Source of the DNA: Lucinisca nassula
Lineage: Eukaryota > Mollusca > Bivalvia > Lucinida > Lucinidae
Reading direction: 5' to 3'
NCBI GenBank assembly: GCA_963580285.1
Contig: OY757026.1
Span: 45,253,431-45,317,430 of the forward strand
Length of the DNA stretch: 64,000 nucleotides
Of this stretch, positions 53,875 through 64,000 are shown in pieces. The notes beneath the pieces were generated by a model. The model made no database searches. It had not been told where the DNA came from and worked only from the letters and a program-made list of their open reading frames with translations. How positions within the stretch are numbered: position 1 is the stretch's first letter; every line of letters begins with the position of its first letter. Both the position numbers and the translations under genes were made by a program.

Positions 53875-54600
53875 TTGACAATCAATCTTGCTAAAAGTGA
53901 ATTCTGCCATGCAAGTTTGACATATTTAGGTCATGTTGTCGGTCAAGGTCATGTGAAACCTATTGATGCTAAAGTTGAGGCTATCTCAAATTTTCCCGTA
54001 CCCAGATGCAAAAGACAGCTGATGCAATTTATTGGTATGGCTGGTTATTACAGAAAATTCTGTAATAATTTCTCTGTCATTGCTGAGACTTTGACAAATT
54101 TACTCAGCAAAAGAACAAAATTCCATTGGAATGCAATATGCCAAAATGCTTTTGATAAGCTTAAGACCATACACAAGAATGAACCAGTTCTCTTAGCACC
54201 AAACTTTGTAAAGGAGTTTAAGCTAGCTGTAGATGCTAGTGACGTAGGTGCAGGTAGTGTTTTGTTGCAGGAAGACGAAAATGGTGTGGATCATCCAGTT
54301 TGCTACTTTTCCAAAAAAAAATGTTTAATAAGCATCAGAGAAATTACTCTACCATAGAGAAAGAGTGCTTGTCTCTGATTCTTGCTCTGCAACAGTTCGA
54401 AGTTTATCTTACTCCTACTACAGCACCGATTGTTGTTTTCAGTGATCACAATCCACTGACTTTCATACATAAAATGAAAAACAAAAATCAGCGGTTGCTC
54501 AGGTAGAGTCTTATGCTACAAGGGTATAATTTAGACATAAGACATATCAGAGGGAGAGATAACATCATCCCTGACGCCCTTTCAAGAGCTTTGGCAGTGT
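53875..54600 (+). pseudogene. RT connection and RNase H domains
   Basis: QFIGMAGYYRKFCNNFSVIA (about 54025-54085) and the RNase H start FKLAVDASDVGAGSVLLQED (about 54220-54280), then after a frame change YSTIEKECLSLILALQQF and FSDHNPLTFI (54345-54475) and IRGRDNIIPDALSRA (about 54547-54590). This is the C-terminal end of pol; no integrase follows it. Confidence 0.8.
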
Positions 54601-54726
54601 CAGGAATTGTGTTTTTCTTTCAAACTGAAGTGGGTTGTAGGTACATGTAATTTTATATGCATTGTTCAATGTTTTATTCTTCTTAAAGCAAAAGAAAGCT
54701 TTATTACATACATCTTTCTTTTCCTC

Positions 54727-54738
54727 GAAGAGGGGGAG
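54727..54738 (+). other. Polypurine tract
   Basis: GAAGAGGGGGAG immediately upstream of the 3' LTR, the expected primer for plus-strand synthesis. Confidence 0.8.
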
Positions 54739-55294
54739 TGTTATGCATAAGAATTTATTTTTCTGATTCCCACTTTTACCCCACTGGGTGACCTAATAGT
54801 GCTATAAATATATTGCTTATTTTTTTATAGAAGATTCTCGAAAACTGAGTCACAGATTAATTTCATTTTTGTAAACATCTTGTTTACAAGGAAAAGTACT
54901 TTGGAACCTTCCAGAAAGTTCAGGTCTGCATTGATTTTAGCAAATTACATCATCTTATTCCACAGCTATGTGGAAAATTCTAGAGAAATCTTAGGGTCTT
55001 TAAAAGAGCTTGATTTTTCTCATTGTGTCGGCCTTTGGAGTTTGAAGTTTGGGCTTTTAAGAAAAGTTATTTCTGAATTCTGTGTTGGATTGTTAAAGGA
55101 TATTACTTTTCATTTTTGGACTGTGAGTTCTGTGGGAACAAGGAAAATAGATTCATTCAGGATACTTCATAACATAGGTCAGTACATTTAATTTTCTTAC
55201 TTCTACAGGTTAAAGTTAACATGTAAATAAACTTTGTTAAATTTTTCCAAAAGGCTTGTTTGCTTTTTCTTTCTGCTACGCCTGGCTCGTAACA
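54739..55294 (+). repeat. 3' LTR
   Basis: Same length and ends as the 5' LTR (TGTTATGCATAAG...GGCTCGTAACA). Differences are scattered, about 40 positions by eye. Confidence 0.9.
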
Positions 55295-55340
55295 CTTGTC
55301 AGTCCTTATCTGTCCTTGTCAGTCCCAGTAGTGTTTAGTA

Positions 55341-56130
55341 GAACCGGATTGGGCTGCGCTTCCTTGTTTGGTGGATGGTCTCACATTTTGAAGGGTTCAA
55401 TTTAATTTGCCAGTCTTTCTTCCAATGCTCTTGTTTTATAGGGTCCTCTTGCAGCAGTTTGTATTTTTGGTGGTGCGGACTTTGCGGTACTGCAGGTCTG
55501 CAAAGAGGTCAGTGGTGGAGGCTACTTATCTCAACATGTCATTTATGTTATGAGGAAAAAAGGGGCCCCAGGACCGAACCTTGTCGGATGCCAGCCCATG
55601 AAAGGAGCAGATTGTGATGCATGGCCTTCGCGGAGGATCTCTTGGCTACAATTACTGAGAAAAAATCTCTCTATCTCCTTCAGATGGTCATTGTCGATGT
55701 CGTTGTGATCCAACTTGCTGGAGGGGGTTTTGTGGGGAACCTTATCGAAGGCCTTACTGAAGTCAAGGAGCACTGCTCGCTTTCGCAGTAGCGCCTTGAA
55801 CGAAAGGCGTGTTGGTTGTTTGTGTGTACGTCGTACTGCTCTAGATGCTCCATAACTTGGCTACGGACGATGTGCTCCGTGGCCTTGCAGTAGACTGATG
55901 CCCAGGATATTGGTCTGTAATTGACTTCCGATCACCCATTTAGTATATAGCTGTATAAAGAGCTTGCTTGCAGTAATGTGGAACTTGATCTTGTGCAAGG
56001 AGGCTTGAAATGCAAAGGCCTCACTGGCAAGGTTATTCAGGAACCTCGGTCGCAGACCATCGGGCCCTTGTGCTTTGGCGAAGGGGTGGTGGTAGTTCAA
56101 GAAATAGTTTCTTATAGGGGATTCATTATA
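55341..56130 (-). pseudogene. LINE (non-LTR) reverse transcriptase, main fragment
   Basis: Minus-strand pieces in order: YHHPFAKAQGPDGLRPRFLN (about 56095-56040), LLDFSKAFDKVPHK with the first catalytic Asp of the RT (about 55770-55730), GWHPTRFGPGAPFFLI, a degraded GVPQGSVLGP-type block (about 55600-55550), then WKKDWQIKLNPSKC (about 55420-55380) and TRKRSPIRF (about 55350). The FADD block is lost. The 5' part is cut at the 33-bp repeat; the 3' part continues at 45018-44698 beyond the TIR element. It belongs to the Jockey/CR1-like class by motif style. Confidence 0.75.
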
Positions 56131-56175
56131 GTCCTTATTTTCAACAAAAAGTCAAAGATTGTAGGTATTTGTAGA

Positions 56176-56668
56176 ACCGCCTGATATATGTGATTAACAA
56201 GCACTAAAACCGCCTGATAAACGTGATTAACAAGCATGAAAACCGCCTGATAAATGTGAATAACAAGCACTAAAACCGCCTGATAAATGTGATTAACAAG
56301 CACTAAAACCGCCTGATAAATGGGATTAACAAGCACTTAAACCGTCTGATAAATGTGATTAACAACCACTAAAACCGCCTGATAAATGTGATTAACAAAC
56401 ACTAAAACTGTCTGATAAATGTGATTAACAAGCACTAAAATCGCCTGAAAAATTTGATTAACAAGCACTAAAGCCGCCTGATAAATATGGTTAACAAGCA
56501 CTAAAACCGCCTGATAAATATGGTTAACAAGCACTAAAACCGCCTGATAAATGTGTTTAACAAGCACTGAAACCGCCTGAAAAAATGTGATTAACAAGCA
56601 CTAAAACCGCCTGATAAATGTGATTAACAAGCACTAAAGCCGCCTGATAAATGTGGTTAACAAGCACT
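56176..56668. repeat. 33-bp tandem repeat, about 15 copies
   Basis: The unit begins ACCGCCTGATAAATGTGA and ends AACAAGCACTAAA. Copies differ by a few substitutions; one or two have an extra A. Because 33 is divisible by three, minus-strand frames appear as an 11-residue repeat (AVLVLVNHIYQ), but no start context, promoter or non-repeat domain supports a gene. Confidence 0.95.
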
Positions 56669-56984
56669 GACAATCTAGAAAAATATAGGCGATATTGAGC
56701 ATTTTATCTGAAAAATGCTATTTCTAGAGATAAGAAAGACGCTATTTTAGCGCAAGGATGTATCATCGCAACGTGTTTCATTATAACCGATTTAACTTTT
56801 TGGCCTGTTTCTGTCTTGGAAGCAATCAGGCAATATTCATGATACAATAAAACTTCGATAACTCTTATACGGATTATTCGTTTATCATGGCTAATTCGAA
56901 CTCACTCTTGGGTCCCTAGAGAATTATTCTTATAGCTCAAGAAATCTGTGTGTTTATGCTAATTTATGGAGTTTGTTTCATTTT

Positions 56985-57075
56985 AACTTTAAAAAGTATG
57001 TTGTGTGTACTCATTAAAATCGCGTCATTGAGGCGATTCTAATGAGTACACACAGCATGCTTTCATACTTTCATT
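56985..57075. mobile_element. MITE-M1-like hairpin remnant
   Basis: 'gtgtgtactcattaaaatcgc' is followed by its complement 'gcgattctaatgagtacacac' around 'gtcattgag'. Same design as the M1 cores but without TIRs. Confidence 0.55.
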
Positions 57076-57674
57076 TTATAAAAAGTCATACTTATGTCCT
57101 TAGGTCATCCCTATTATGTCTCAGCTTGCAGTAAAAATAACCCTCAATAACTCGAACGTCCACTATTTCGAACAAAAGCTCATGGTCCTGAAGGTGTTCG
57201 AGTTATCGAAGTTCGACTTATGTTATTTTAGTAGGAAACAAAAAAACCCCATAAAAAGCAGGATCAAAGTGCAAATTATATTTAATTTTCTTTGGATGCA
57301 CCGAGTCCATTGCGAGTAAATTGAAAACAGAGTGCCACTGAAATCAATGTAAGGGGGCGTATTCAGCCCGCAGAACACGGCGCCTGATCTGGGTCTACGC
57401 AGTTTGCTTAAAGAACATTCATTTTGTTTAATTTGCCGCAAACAAAATCAAACTTGATAGATACCCCTATAATTTCAAAAGGAGCACTCCAAACTAAGTG
57501 GGAGATTCTATTGACATATCTGGGTTAGACAATTACCAATTCACTGGATTACTAGATATCCGACAACCGAAAAAAAGATTGATCATTGCCTTCACGTCTA
57601 TATTGCAACTGTCAAATAAAGTTACCTTTTAATAGGAAAGCTTCCCCAGTTTGTTAAGTTGAAAATCAACCATT

Positions 57675-57960
57675 GTTGCTCGCCTTTCGAAAGTGGGGGG
57701 AGCTATATATTGCCATACCCCCGGCGTCCGGCGTAAACGTCGGCGTCCACAATTGGTTAAAGTTTACCTGAAAGCAACCATTTGTGCTGTTTTACAAATT
57801 TATTTTCAAGTAACGTTATCAATTTGTTAAAAAAATAAATAAATAAATAAATAAAAAAAAAATAAAACAATATATCACTCGATTTCCAGGGTTTTGGGGT
57901 TTCAATTTGTCTTGTTGAAAAGTTAATAATTTTTGTTGTATTACCTCCCTTATTACCATA
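57675..57960 (+). repeat. Left-end fragment of the 61.03-62.59 kb element type
   Basis: 'ctcgcctttcg...gggggagctatat', 'tacccccggcgtccggcgtaaacgtcggcgtcc' and 'ttggttaaagtttacc' match 61031-61125. An AAAT microsatellite (57830-57870) follows and the monomer array is missing. Confidence 0.6.
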
Positions 57961-58599
57961 TCAAATTTACATACATTTTGTCAAATGCTTGTGCGCAGCC
58001 AACTAAAACAAATCTTCTCTACTACATGTCCGAGAGCAGGAAAGGCTCTGGCAAGACTGCGCAGCAATTTTTTATGCTGGTGGAAAATTTGTCAGAAAAG
58101 ACAGAACAATGCACATGTTAAGCTTTTAAATTGTTCGTTGATGCGCAATATGATTTCAGAGATGAATAATGGCATGTTTTGTAAAATTGACCATGTTTGT
58201 AGGTACGAGCGCTGACTCATAAATATGAGGTCTCTTTCTGCCTAAGTTCAAGGAACGATCAAGTCAAGTTTTGCAATGGAAGGACAGGTGGTTTAAAATG
58301 GCTTTTCTCCATACATACCGGTGTTCATCCACCTCTGATAAAGGAACGGTTAATAATGTTCCTCTAACTGTAAATAAATGAAAAAAATGACATATCACTT
58401 TCATATAGACCACCCTATAACAAGCACACTTGATTGATTTACTTCGTGAAATACAACTGAGAAAAAAACTTTTATACAATAAGTTATCAGATAGTTCGAC
58501 TATCTGCCTGTAACTGGACTCTGCAAAACTCTGCACAAAACTAATTCTACTGATTTCAGCAGTCAAACTCTCTTGTAAACGCGTCCTGGAAATTCTGAG

Positions 58600-59480
58600 T
58601 GACGACTTCTTCTCCTTAACCAGTGACTTGATTCTGAAATTATTTCACAGGAATGTTCCTTGGGTGACCCTCCACCAAAATTGCTCAAACCGTTTAGCTC
58701 AGGTGAACAAGATGGCGGCCAGAGCTATAAATAGAAAAACCTTTAAACGACATCTTCTCCTGAAGCAGTGGATGGATTTTGAAATTACTTCACAGGACAT
58801 GTTCCTTGGGTGACCCTTTACCAAAATTGTTCAAACCGATCCGCTCGGGTAAACAAGATGGCCGCCAGAGCTAAAAATAGAAACACCTTCAAACGACTTT
58901 TCCTTAACCAGTGGATAAATTTTGAAATTACTTCACAGGAATATTCCTTGGATGACCCTCTACCAAAATTGCTCAAACCGTTCCACTCGGGTGAACAAGA
59001 TGGCTGTCAGAGCTAAAAATAGAAAAAGGACCCTTCCAACCACGTCTCCTCCTTAACAAGTGGATGGATTTTGAAAATATTTCACAGGAATGTTCCTTGG
59101 GTGACCCTCTACCAAAATTGCTCAGACCATTACGCTCGAGTGAACAAGATGACCACCAGAGCTAAAAATATAAAAACCTTCAAACGACTTCTCTTCTTTA
59201 ATGAGTGTATAGATTTTGAAAATATTTCATAGGAATGTTTTTTGGGTGACCCTCTACCAAAATTGCTCAGACTGTTCCGCTAGGATGAACAAGATGGCCA
59301 CAAGAGATAAAAATAAAAATAAACAACTTTAAACGACTTCTTCTCATAAACCAGTGGACGGATTTGGAATTTATTTCACAGGAATGAGGTTTGCGGTTTT
59401 TAGCTCTGGTGGCCATCATGCTCGGCTAAGCAAAATATTCTAAGCAATTTTGTTAGAGGGTCATGGAACATTCCTTTAAA
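58600..59480 (+). repeat. Tandem array, about 150-bp monomer (same family as 23-24.6 kb)
   Basis: Six monomers with 'gattttgaaatta(t)ttcacagga', 'tgttccttgggtgaccctctaccaaaattgctca', 'cgctcgggtgaacaagatggc' and 'agagctaaaaatagaaa'. No hairpin or GTCC tract is visible; the right end runs into a SINE-R1 fragment. Confidence 0.7.
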
Positions 59481-59519
59481 ATTGCTTACTTTTAGAGACA
59501 GACGTCTTTTGAAAGTTTT

Positions 59520-59695
59520 GGTCCCCACCCCTCAGGGCTTGGCTGGGCTGCAAAGTGCTTCTACAGGAGTATTGGTAAACAACTTTGAAGGTCTTAGCCT
59601 GTCCAGGCAAAGTGAAGCGAGTGGAACCGTCTGTGCATTTAAACCCTGTTGGTTTCATTGGGCCGTAGGGCTTGAGATGTCATTTCAACAAAAAT
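59520..59695 (+). repeat. SINE-R1 partial copy
   Basis: 'cccctcagggcttgg', 'agtattggtaaac', 'cttagcctgtccaggcaaagt', 'accctgttggtttcattggg' and 'gagatgtcatttca' in family order; the tail is absent. Confidence 0.65.
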
Positions 59696-60054
59696 GAATT
59701 CTACTCCTCAAAATGACTTCTACTCCTAAACAGCCAGACTGATTTCGAATTAATTTCACAGAAATGTTCCTTGGGTCCAGCCCAAATTGCTCAAATCCTG
59801 CACTCCACCATATATTCCCTACAATTTCGTTTATACAATATGGATCAGAGAGCGATCCAGGGCCATCATGGCCCTCTTGTTTCTTAAGAAAAGAAAAACA
59901 GTAAGCCAACAAGCCCGTTTAATGAACAACCCTCTAAACCCAACTTTATATAAAGAAAGTTGGGTGTACAGGGGTACACATTATTTACTTCTTCTTCTTT
60001 TTTTTTACTTAAAACACCGAATACCTACAGTCTACATTTGGACTTTTTTTTGCA

Positions 60055-60317
60055 TCACGAAAACACGCCTGCCTAATTTTGACCCCCTCAAATCCCACTT
60101 TCATATAGTAAAACTGTGGGGTACAGGGATATAGATCATTTTTCTTATTTCTGCTCAAACGTACACAGTGGGTACTCGTCATCGAGGCGGTTCTAGCGAG
60201 TACCCACAATCTATGTTTAGAGCAGACATATGAAAACAAATCTGAATTTTTATTGGAAAATTCTCATTTTGGTGGCTAAATTCTCTATATATTTGAATAG
60301 GCGTGTTTTCGTAATGA
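60055..60317. mobile_element. MITE-M1 copy with both ends
   Basis: Left 'atcacgaaaacacgcctgcc' and right 'aataggcgtgttttcgtaatg' form the inverted ends. Inside are 'aaactgtggggtac', 'tttttcttatttctgctc' and the hairpin 'gtgggtactcgtcatcgagg' with its partner 'cggttctagcgagtacccac'. Confidence 0.7.
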
Positions 60318-60434
60318 ACTGAAAAATGCTATTTCAAGACATATAAAAGCCATAATTTTAGCACATAGATGTTTTATATTTTTGTCCCAGTGCAGAATAC
60401 AAGTTATACAGAAAATAGGGTTAGTTTCGAGTTT

Positions 60435-60712
60435 TGTTTGTTTGATTTGATGTTTAATGTCCCCGTCAACACTATAAAGGTCATTTTGGAGACGCTGCTT
60501 CCAATTTTATGGGAGTTTAACCGACATTTAGATGAAATAGCCCTGATGCCCAAAGAAACCAATAGGGTCTATAAGCATGGACGGTCCGACTAGCACCGAT
60601 TTGCCTCTAAGCGGTTTACCAGTATTCGTGTGCGGGTCGGATTCAGCTCTGCGTGGAAGCCATCATGCAGCACATTTATTCTTCAAGCCCCAATGGGCGG
60701 GGGCTGAAATAA
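60435..60712 (-). repeat. SINE-R1 copy (minus orientation)
   Basis: 'tgtttgatttgatgtttaa' (reversed tail) to 'catcatgcagcacattt...gccccaatgggcgggggc', near full length. Confidence 0.7.
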
Positions 60713-60754
60713 GTTTCGAATCACAGCAAGTATACTTATTACGATGAATACGAC

Positions 60755-60942
60755 ACATTACGCAAACACGCCTATACAAATACATTGCCATTTTTATCGC
60801 CGAAAAAAATGAAGATTTTAAGATGAAAAATTGTGATATTTTTATAAATAAGGTATACCCCCGGAAACCCAAGTTTTTCTGTATAAAAGTGGGGTTTACG
60901 GGTGTCAAAATTATAAAGGCGTGTTTTCGTGATGGTTATGAT
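60755..60942. mobile_element. MITE-M1 copy lacking the hairpin core
   Basis: Ends 'cattacgcaaacacgcctat' and 'aaggcgtgttttcgtgatgg'; internal 'cgccgaaaaaaatgaagatt', 'tttaagatgaaaaattgtga' and 'aaaagtggggtttac'. The central hairpin present in other copies has been lost or never gained. Confidence 0.65.
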
Positions 60943-61030
60943 ACAACAATAGGGATAATTTCACCATGCACGGGGTACCGAAAAATGGGAAAGAATTTTA
61001 GATAACTGAAAGCAAGTATTCCTGCTTTTT

Positions 61031-62590
61031 AGCTCGCCTCATGATAGTAAGGGGGAGCTCTTTCTATACCCCCGGCGTCAGCGTAAGCGTCGGCGTCCGC
61101 ATTTGGTTAAAGTTTACCCGCAAGCTCTAATTTGCGATGATTTACAAATTTATTTTCAAACAAAATTTATAATTAGTAAAATATTCATTCTTACTCCATT
61201 TCCCGTTTTTTTTTTTTTGTTTTTTGTTTTTTTTTTTTGGCTTTAATTGGACTTTTTGAGAAGTAAATATTTTCTACTGTACTACCTGCCTTGTTTCCCT
61301 GTGTTTAAAACATGCGCACGGACTTCTTTTTTGCGTTTTCCTCTATCTATTTTTTCTCTCTTTTTCTATCATTTTCCCTTATGTACTTTTCACTCTTTTG
61401 GACCTATCCTGTGGTGCAATGGATAAGGCTTTGGGCTCTGAATCAGGAGGTTATGTGTTCAAATACCGGTAGGGGAATGTTTTTCTTTTCTTTTTTTTTT
61501 TCTTTTTGAAAACACAGCGATTTCAGTTTTCAGGGTCTTGGGCTTAAGGCCAAGGTCACTATGGCTATTTATAGAAAAACATTGTCATCGCACTAGCACC
61601 TTCATTTAGTGATGAATTTTAATATAACTTCACACAAATGTTGGTTATAATGATATCTCGAGCGACTTTGACTTTCAGAATCAGGGGCTCAAGGTCAAGG
61701 TCACTGTGGCTATTTTTAGAAAAGCATTGTCATTGCTCTAGTGTTTCACATTTATTGATGGATTTTAAGATAACTTTACACAATTGTTGGGTTTGACGAT
61801 ATCTCAAATGAGTTCAACTTTCAGAGCCTGGTGTGCAAGGTCACTGTGGCTATTTTTAGAAAAGACTTTGTCATGGTTCTAGTGCCTCTATTTCTCGATG
61901 GATTTTAATATAACTTCACACAGATGTTGCGTATGATCATATATCGAGTGAGTTTGGCTTTGAGAGTCCGGGGCTGAAGGCCAAGGTCACTGTGGCTATT
62001 TTTAGAAAAACATTCTCATCGCTCTAGCCCCTACATTTATTTATGGATTCTAATATAACTTCACAAAAAATGTTGGGTATGATGAAATCTTAAGCGAGTG
62101 GGACTCTCAGGGTCCTTGGCTGAAGTTCAAGTTCGCACGTGTTTTTTTTTTTTTTTTTTTTAAAAACGTTATCATCGCTCTAGCACCTACATTTATTGAT
62201 GGATTTTAATATAACTTTACACAAATGTTCCATATGATAATATCTCGAGTGATTTTGGCTTTCGTGATTCTGGGCTAAAGGTCAAGGTCACTGTGACTAT
62301 TTTTAGAAAAACATTGTCTTCGCTCTAGCGCTGACATTTATTGATGGATTTTAATATAATTTTACACAAATGTTGCGTATGATAATATTTCGAGCGAATT
62401 CTACTTTTCAGTGTCCTGGCCTCAAGTTCAAGGTCACTGTGGTTATTTTGAGAAAACTTTGTTATCGCATTTATTTATGTTTGTTGGGCTGTTTTACATA
62501 AGAAAAAATCATTTTTGATTACTTAATTGCCCTCATCCATTTTAATAACTCATTTGCCCTCATCCGACGTAGGCCCCCAATGGCGAGCTA
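61031..62590 (+). mobile_element. Element with AGCTCGCC ends and AAGGTCA monomer array
   Basis: Begins AGCTCGCC (61031-61038) and ends GGCGAGCT (62582-62589), an 8-bp inverted repeat, followed by a small hairpin GTTGTCTTCTGACAAC (62592-62608). It contains the 'cggcgtcagcgtaagcgtcg' left region and about seven diverged copies (61540-62470, spacing about 145 bp) of the monomer seen at 27115-28510. Confidence 0.6.
61403..61475 (+). tRNA. tRNA-like sequence with pol III-type terminator, probably a SINE head
   Basis: A box GTGGTGCAATGG, B box GTTCAAATACC (one extra base against the consensus), an acceptor pairing CCTA with TAGG, and a loop containing CTCTGAA, which would read Gln (CTG). The anticodon stem pairs poorly. 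T runs follow (61480-61506), as at pol III terminators. Stem defects make a functional tRNA-Gln gene unlikely. Confidence 0.35.
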
Positions 62591-62609
62591 TGTTGTCTTC
62601 TGACAACTC

Positions 62610-63500
62610 TTGTTTAAACTGACCTTCACTATTGTAGCGGCCCTGTTTGAGGCATTGGTAAATAATGCAGACGCCGCATCTGATCAAGATCTAAACTGTT
62701 TGCTCAACGCACGTGCATTTTTGTAAAACTTACCACAAAAAATACTGACATCCCTATGCTTAGAAATTGACCAGACTTATAAAGGTGGAATATGTTATTG
62801 GCATCTATGCCTTGTATAGTAGTCGCAGATAAAATTGACTAGGTGGAGCTACTCAGGGGCCAGTTTCATCAATAAACATCGTACGATTAATCTTAAATTG
62901 TTCTTACGCACTTTTTAAAGAACTGCGTACGTCAGTTTCATCAAAACATCGCAAAGTGTTCGTTCGAGCTAAATTTGCGTTTCACTAAAATATGTCGCAA
63001 TTTTGAATATGCGCTTAAACAGGGCCACTACTTGTCACATGCGTGATCACGTGCCGTCTTGAAATAGCCGTGTAAAGTAGATAACACGTTTTAAGATTAT
63101 TGGTTCAGGTGGACCTAGATGTATATTCAGTACAAGCAACGCTTAATCAACGTGATTCAACGTTGATTCTACGTTGTTTCAAACTTGTGTTTCCATTTCA
63201 TTGTCGTAAGATACAGATATTAATTATCTGGACCCATTTCCCACTGTAACACTGGTGGGTTGGTATGTTTTGTGGACGTCGTGACGTCAGACAAGCGTTG
63301 ATTTAACGTTGTCATAATGAACCTTTTACGAGCGCGTTTGTCAGTAAATGCGGGGCGGCGAGGTGGAGTGGAGGTGTGGATGGGCGGTTCTTCAGCATGA
63401 GTGCACGTGTATTGTTGAGTTGTTTATAATATTAGATAACGTAAGACTTCGCAGAGCATTTTTATTACTTTTTCACGCTCATTTTAATAAATTCAGAAAT
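62610..63500. other. Unassigned sequence
   Basis: Contains small self-similar parts ('cagtttcatcaataaacatcg' and 'cagtttcatcaaaacatcgc' at 62870-62955; 'caacgtgattcaacgttgatt' near 63155) but no gene or named element is recognised. Confidence 0.35.
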
Positions 63501-63610
63501 GCAAGAGCATGAATACAAGATTCAATTTATCGTATGAACTTAAAACACAGTTTATGCACGATTTTAACACAAAACGTCAATGCATGACGTTGTTTAATAA
63601 GGATGCCGCA
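63490..63610. repeat. Fragment related to the element at 36965-37120
   Basis: 'tttaataaattcagaaatgc', 'agcatgaatacaagattcaatttatcgtatga' and 'acaaaacgtcaatgcatgacg' follow the order seen at 37040-37145 with many differences. Confidence 0.5.
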
Positions 63611-63754
63611 TATAACGTTACCTGACGTAGCCTCTGTAAGTGTTCGTATTTTACGTAATCAGATTTCAGTTCCGGTTTGTTGTTGGCAATGGTGACAGGT
63701 CTATAACAAATATTTTTTAATTTGATGGTTCGTCTGTCAGGCCGTCCAGCCTTT

Positions 63755-63885
63755 CTTTCGGCTCCTGCCCATCGGGGCTTGAAGAGATGGGCTGCATGAT
63801 GCTTTAACGCAGAGCTGAAACCGACCGCACCCGAGCCTGCCCAGGCAAAGCGGTGCGAGTCGGTCCGTCCATGCTTATAAATATG
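63755..63885 (+). repeat. SINE-R1 partial copy
   Basis: 'gcccatcggggcttgaagag', 'gctgcatgatgcttt', 'cgcagagctgaaaccgaccgcac', 'ctgcccaggcaaagcggtgc' and 'gtccgtccatgcttataaa'; truncated before the tail. Confidence 0.7.
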
Positions 63886-64000
63886 TTCTATAAAAGGGAT
63901 ATTCTTTGGAAGCAAGGAATACACCACTGAACTTGAAAATATGAAGTGTACATGTTTTCTGGGCCAGACAAGCTCGTTTCGGCCAATTAGGAATAATCAG

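Larger units (their letters stand above)
47145..55294 (+). mobile_element. Ty3/gypsy-type LTR retrotransposon with INT before RT
   Basis: Complete structure: 556-bp LTRs (TG...CA), target duplication CTTG (47141-47144 and 55295-55298), tRNA-Pro-like primer binding site, purine tract. Coding remnants run in the order gag, protease, integrase, reverse transcriptase, RNase H. In most Ty3/gypsy elements integrase comes last; integrase before RT is known for the Gmr1-type group. The sequence type of RT and the GPY/F-like module support Ty3/gypsy. The LTRs differ at about 40 of 556 positions by eye. Two later insertions lie in gag. All genes are broken. Confidence 0.85.
45021..55338. mobile_element. 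TIR DNA element (about 2.16 kb) split by an LTR retrotransposon
   Basis: The left end CTAAACATTGCTGGGACTGA (45021) and the complement of the right end CTAAACACTACTGGGACTGA (ending 55338) match, with TA duplications at 45019-45020 and 55339-55340. Both ends continue into subterminal repeats of GGACTGACAAGGAC type (45030-45130; 47105-47144 plus 55295-55325). Flanking LINE sequence is continuous across it. Removing the LTR element leaves about 2164 bp without a transposase, so it is non-autonomous. A TA target suggests the Tc1/mariner-like group, but the superfamily is unproven. Confidence 0.75.

Noticed and set aside
47145..55294. Ty1/copia element, because integrase precedes RT
   Set aside because: RT motif style and the GPY/F-like module point to Ty3/gypsy; the domain order alone is matched by the Gmr1 group.
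56112..56597. Minus-strand frames with 11-residue repeats
   Set aside because: Pure translation of the 33-bp tandem repeat; no non-repeat domain or start context.
56176..56668. CRISPR-like array
   Set aside because: Units are contiguous tandem copies without unique spacers, in an animal genome.

Overview
The window looks like a stretch of mollusc, most likely bivalve, nuclear DNA. The evidence is AT-rich sequence almost without long genes, tRNA-derived SINEs, many 'pearl'-type elements (hairpin end, GTCC/ACGG microsatellite, then a tandem array of 130-170 bp monomers), mariner, Penelope-like and Ty3/gypsy relics, and splice-site-bounded short exons. Species cannot be read from the sequence; bivalve is an inference from the repeat families. 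No rRNA, CRISPR, bacterial operon or complete host gene is visible.

Layout. 1-2.8 kb: degenerate TACCCTA/TAGGGTA repeat with a SINE inside. 2.9-10.4 kb: SINE-R1 copies, arrays of perfect or near-perfect 36-42 bp palindromes, 170-bp and 130-bp tandem arrays, and a CCATGG-rich patch. 10.7-13.05 kb: pearl-like array of about 165-bp monomers. 13.1-16.5 kb: hairpin MITE, palindromic foldback element, a SINE with a tRNA-like head and a candidate terminal exon. 16.86-18.69 kb: dead mariner carrying a 5'-truncated Penelope-like insertion with a 13-bp target duplication. 19.04-19.16 kb: the best host-exon candidate. 19.5-22.9 kb: Penelope-like copies, one with reverse transcriptase remnants. 22.97-31.35 kb: three more pearl-like arrays. 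31.4-35.5 kb: a 15-mer, GTTACACTCGGGACA, recurring seven times in otherwise unrelated sequence and split by another pearl-like array. 36-39.2 kb: SINE, foldbacks including a 662-bp near-perfect palindrome, and a candidate exon.

39.5-44.7 kb is the most distinctive block. It is GC-rich and gene-dense, a decayed endogenous dsDNA virus of the Polinton-like/adintovirus-like type. A rightward module (small Cys/His protein, then a family-B-like polymerase joined to a Walker A helicase start) converges on a leftward module (membrane-anchored virion-like protein, basic protein, A32/FtsK-like packaging ATPase, major capsid-like protein). Stops, frameshifts and truncations are present throughout, so it is a relic.

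44.7-56.1 kb is a nest of insertions. A LINE reverse transcriptase on the minus strand abuts the capsid gene. It is split at a TA by a 2.16-kb TIR element, which is itself split by an 8.15-kb LTR retrotransposon (556-bp LTRs, 4-bp target duplication). That retrotransposon has the unusual domain order gag-PR-INT-RT-RNaseH, and its gag carries both a TTAA-flanked MITE and a Penelope-like insertion. 56.2-56.7 kb is a 33-bp tandem repeat. The rest (57-64 kb) is further MITE, SINE and pearl-like material. All readings were made by eye without database searches.
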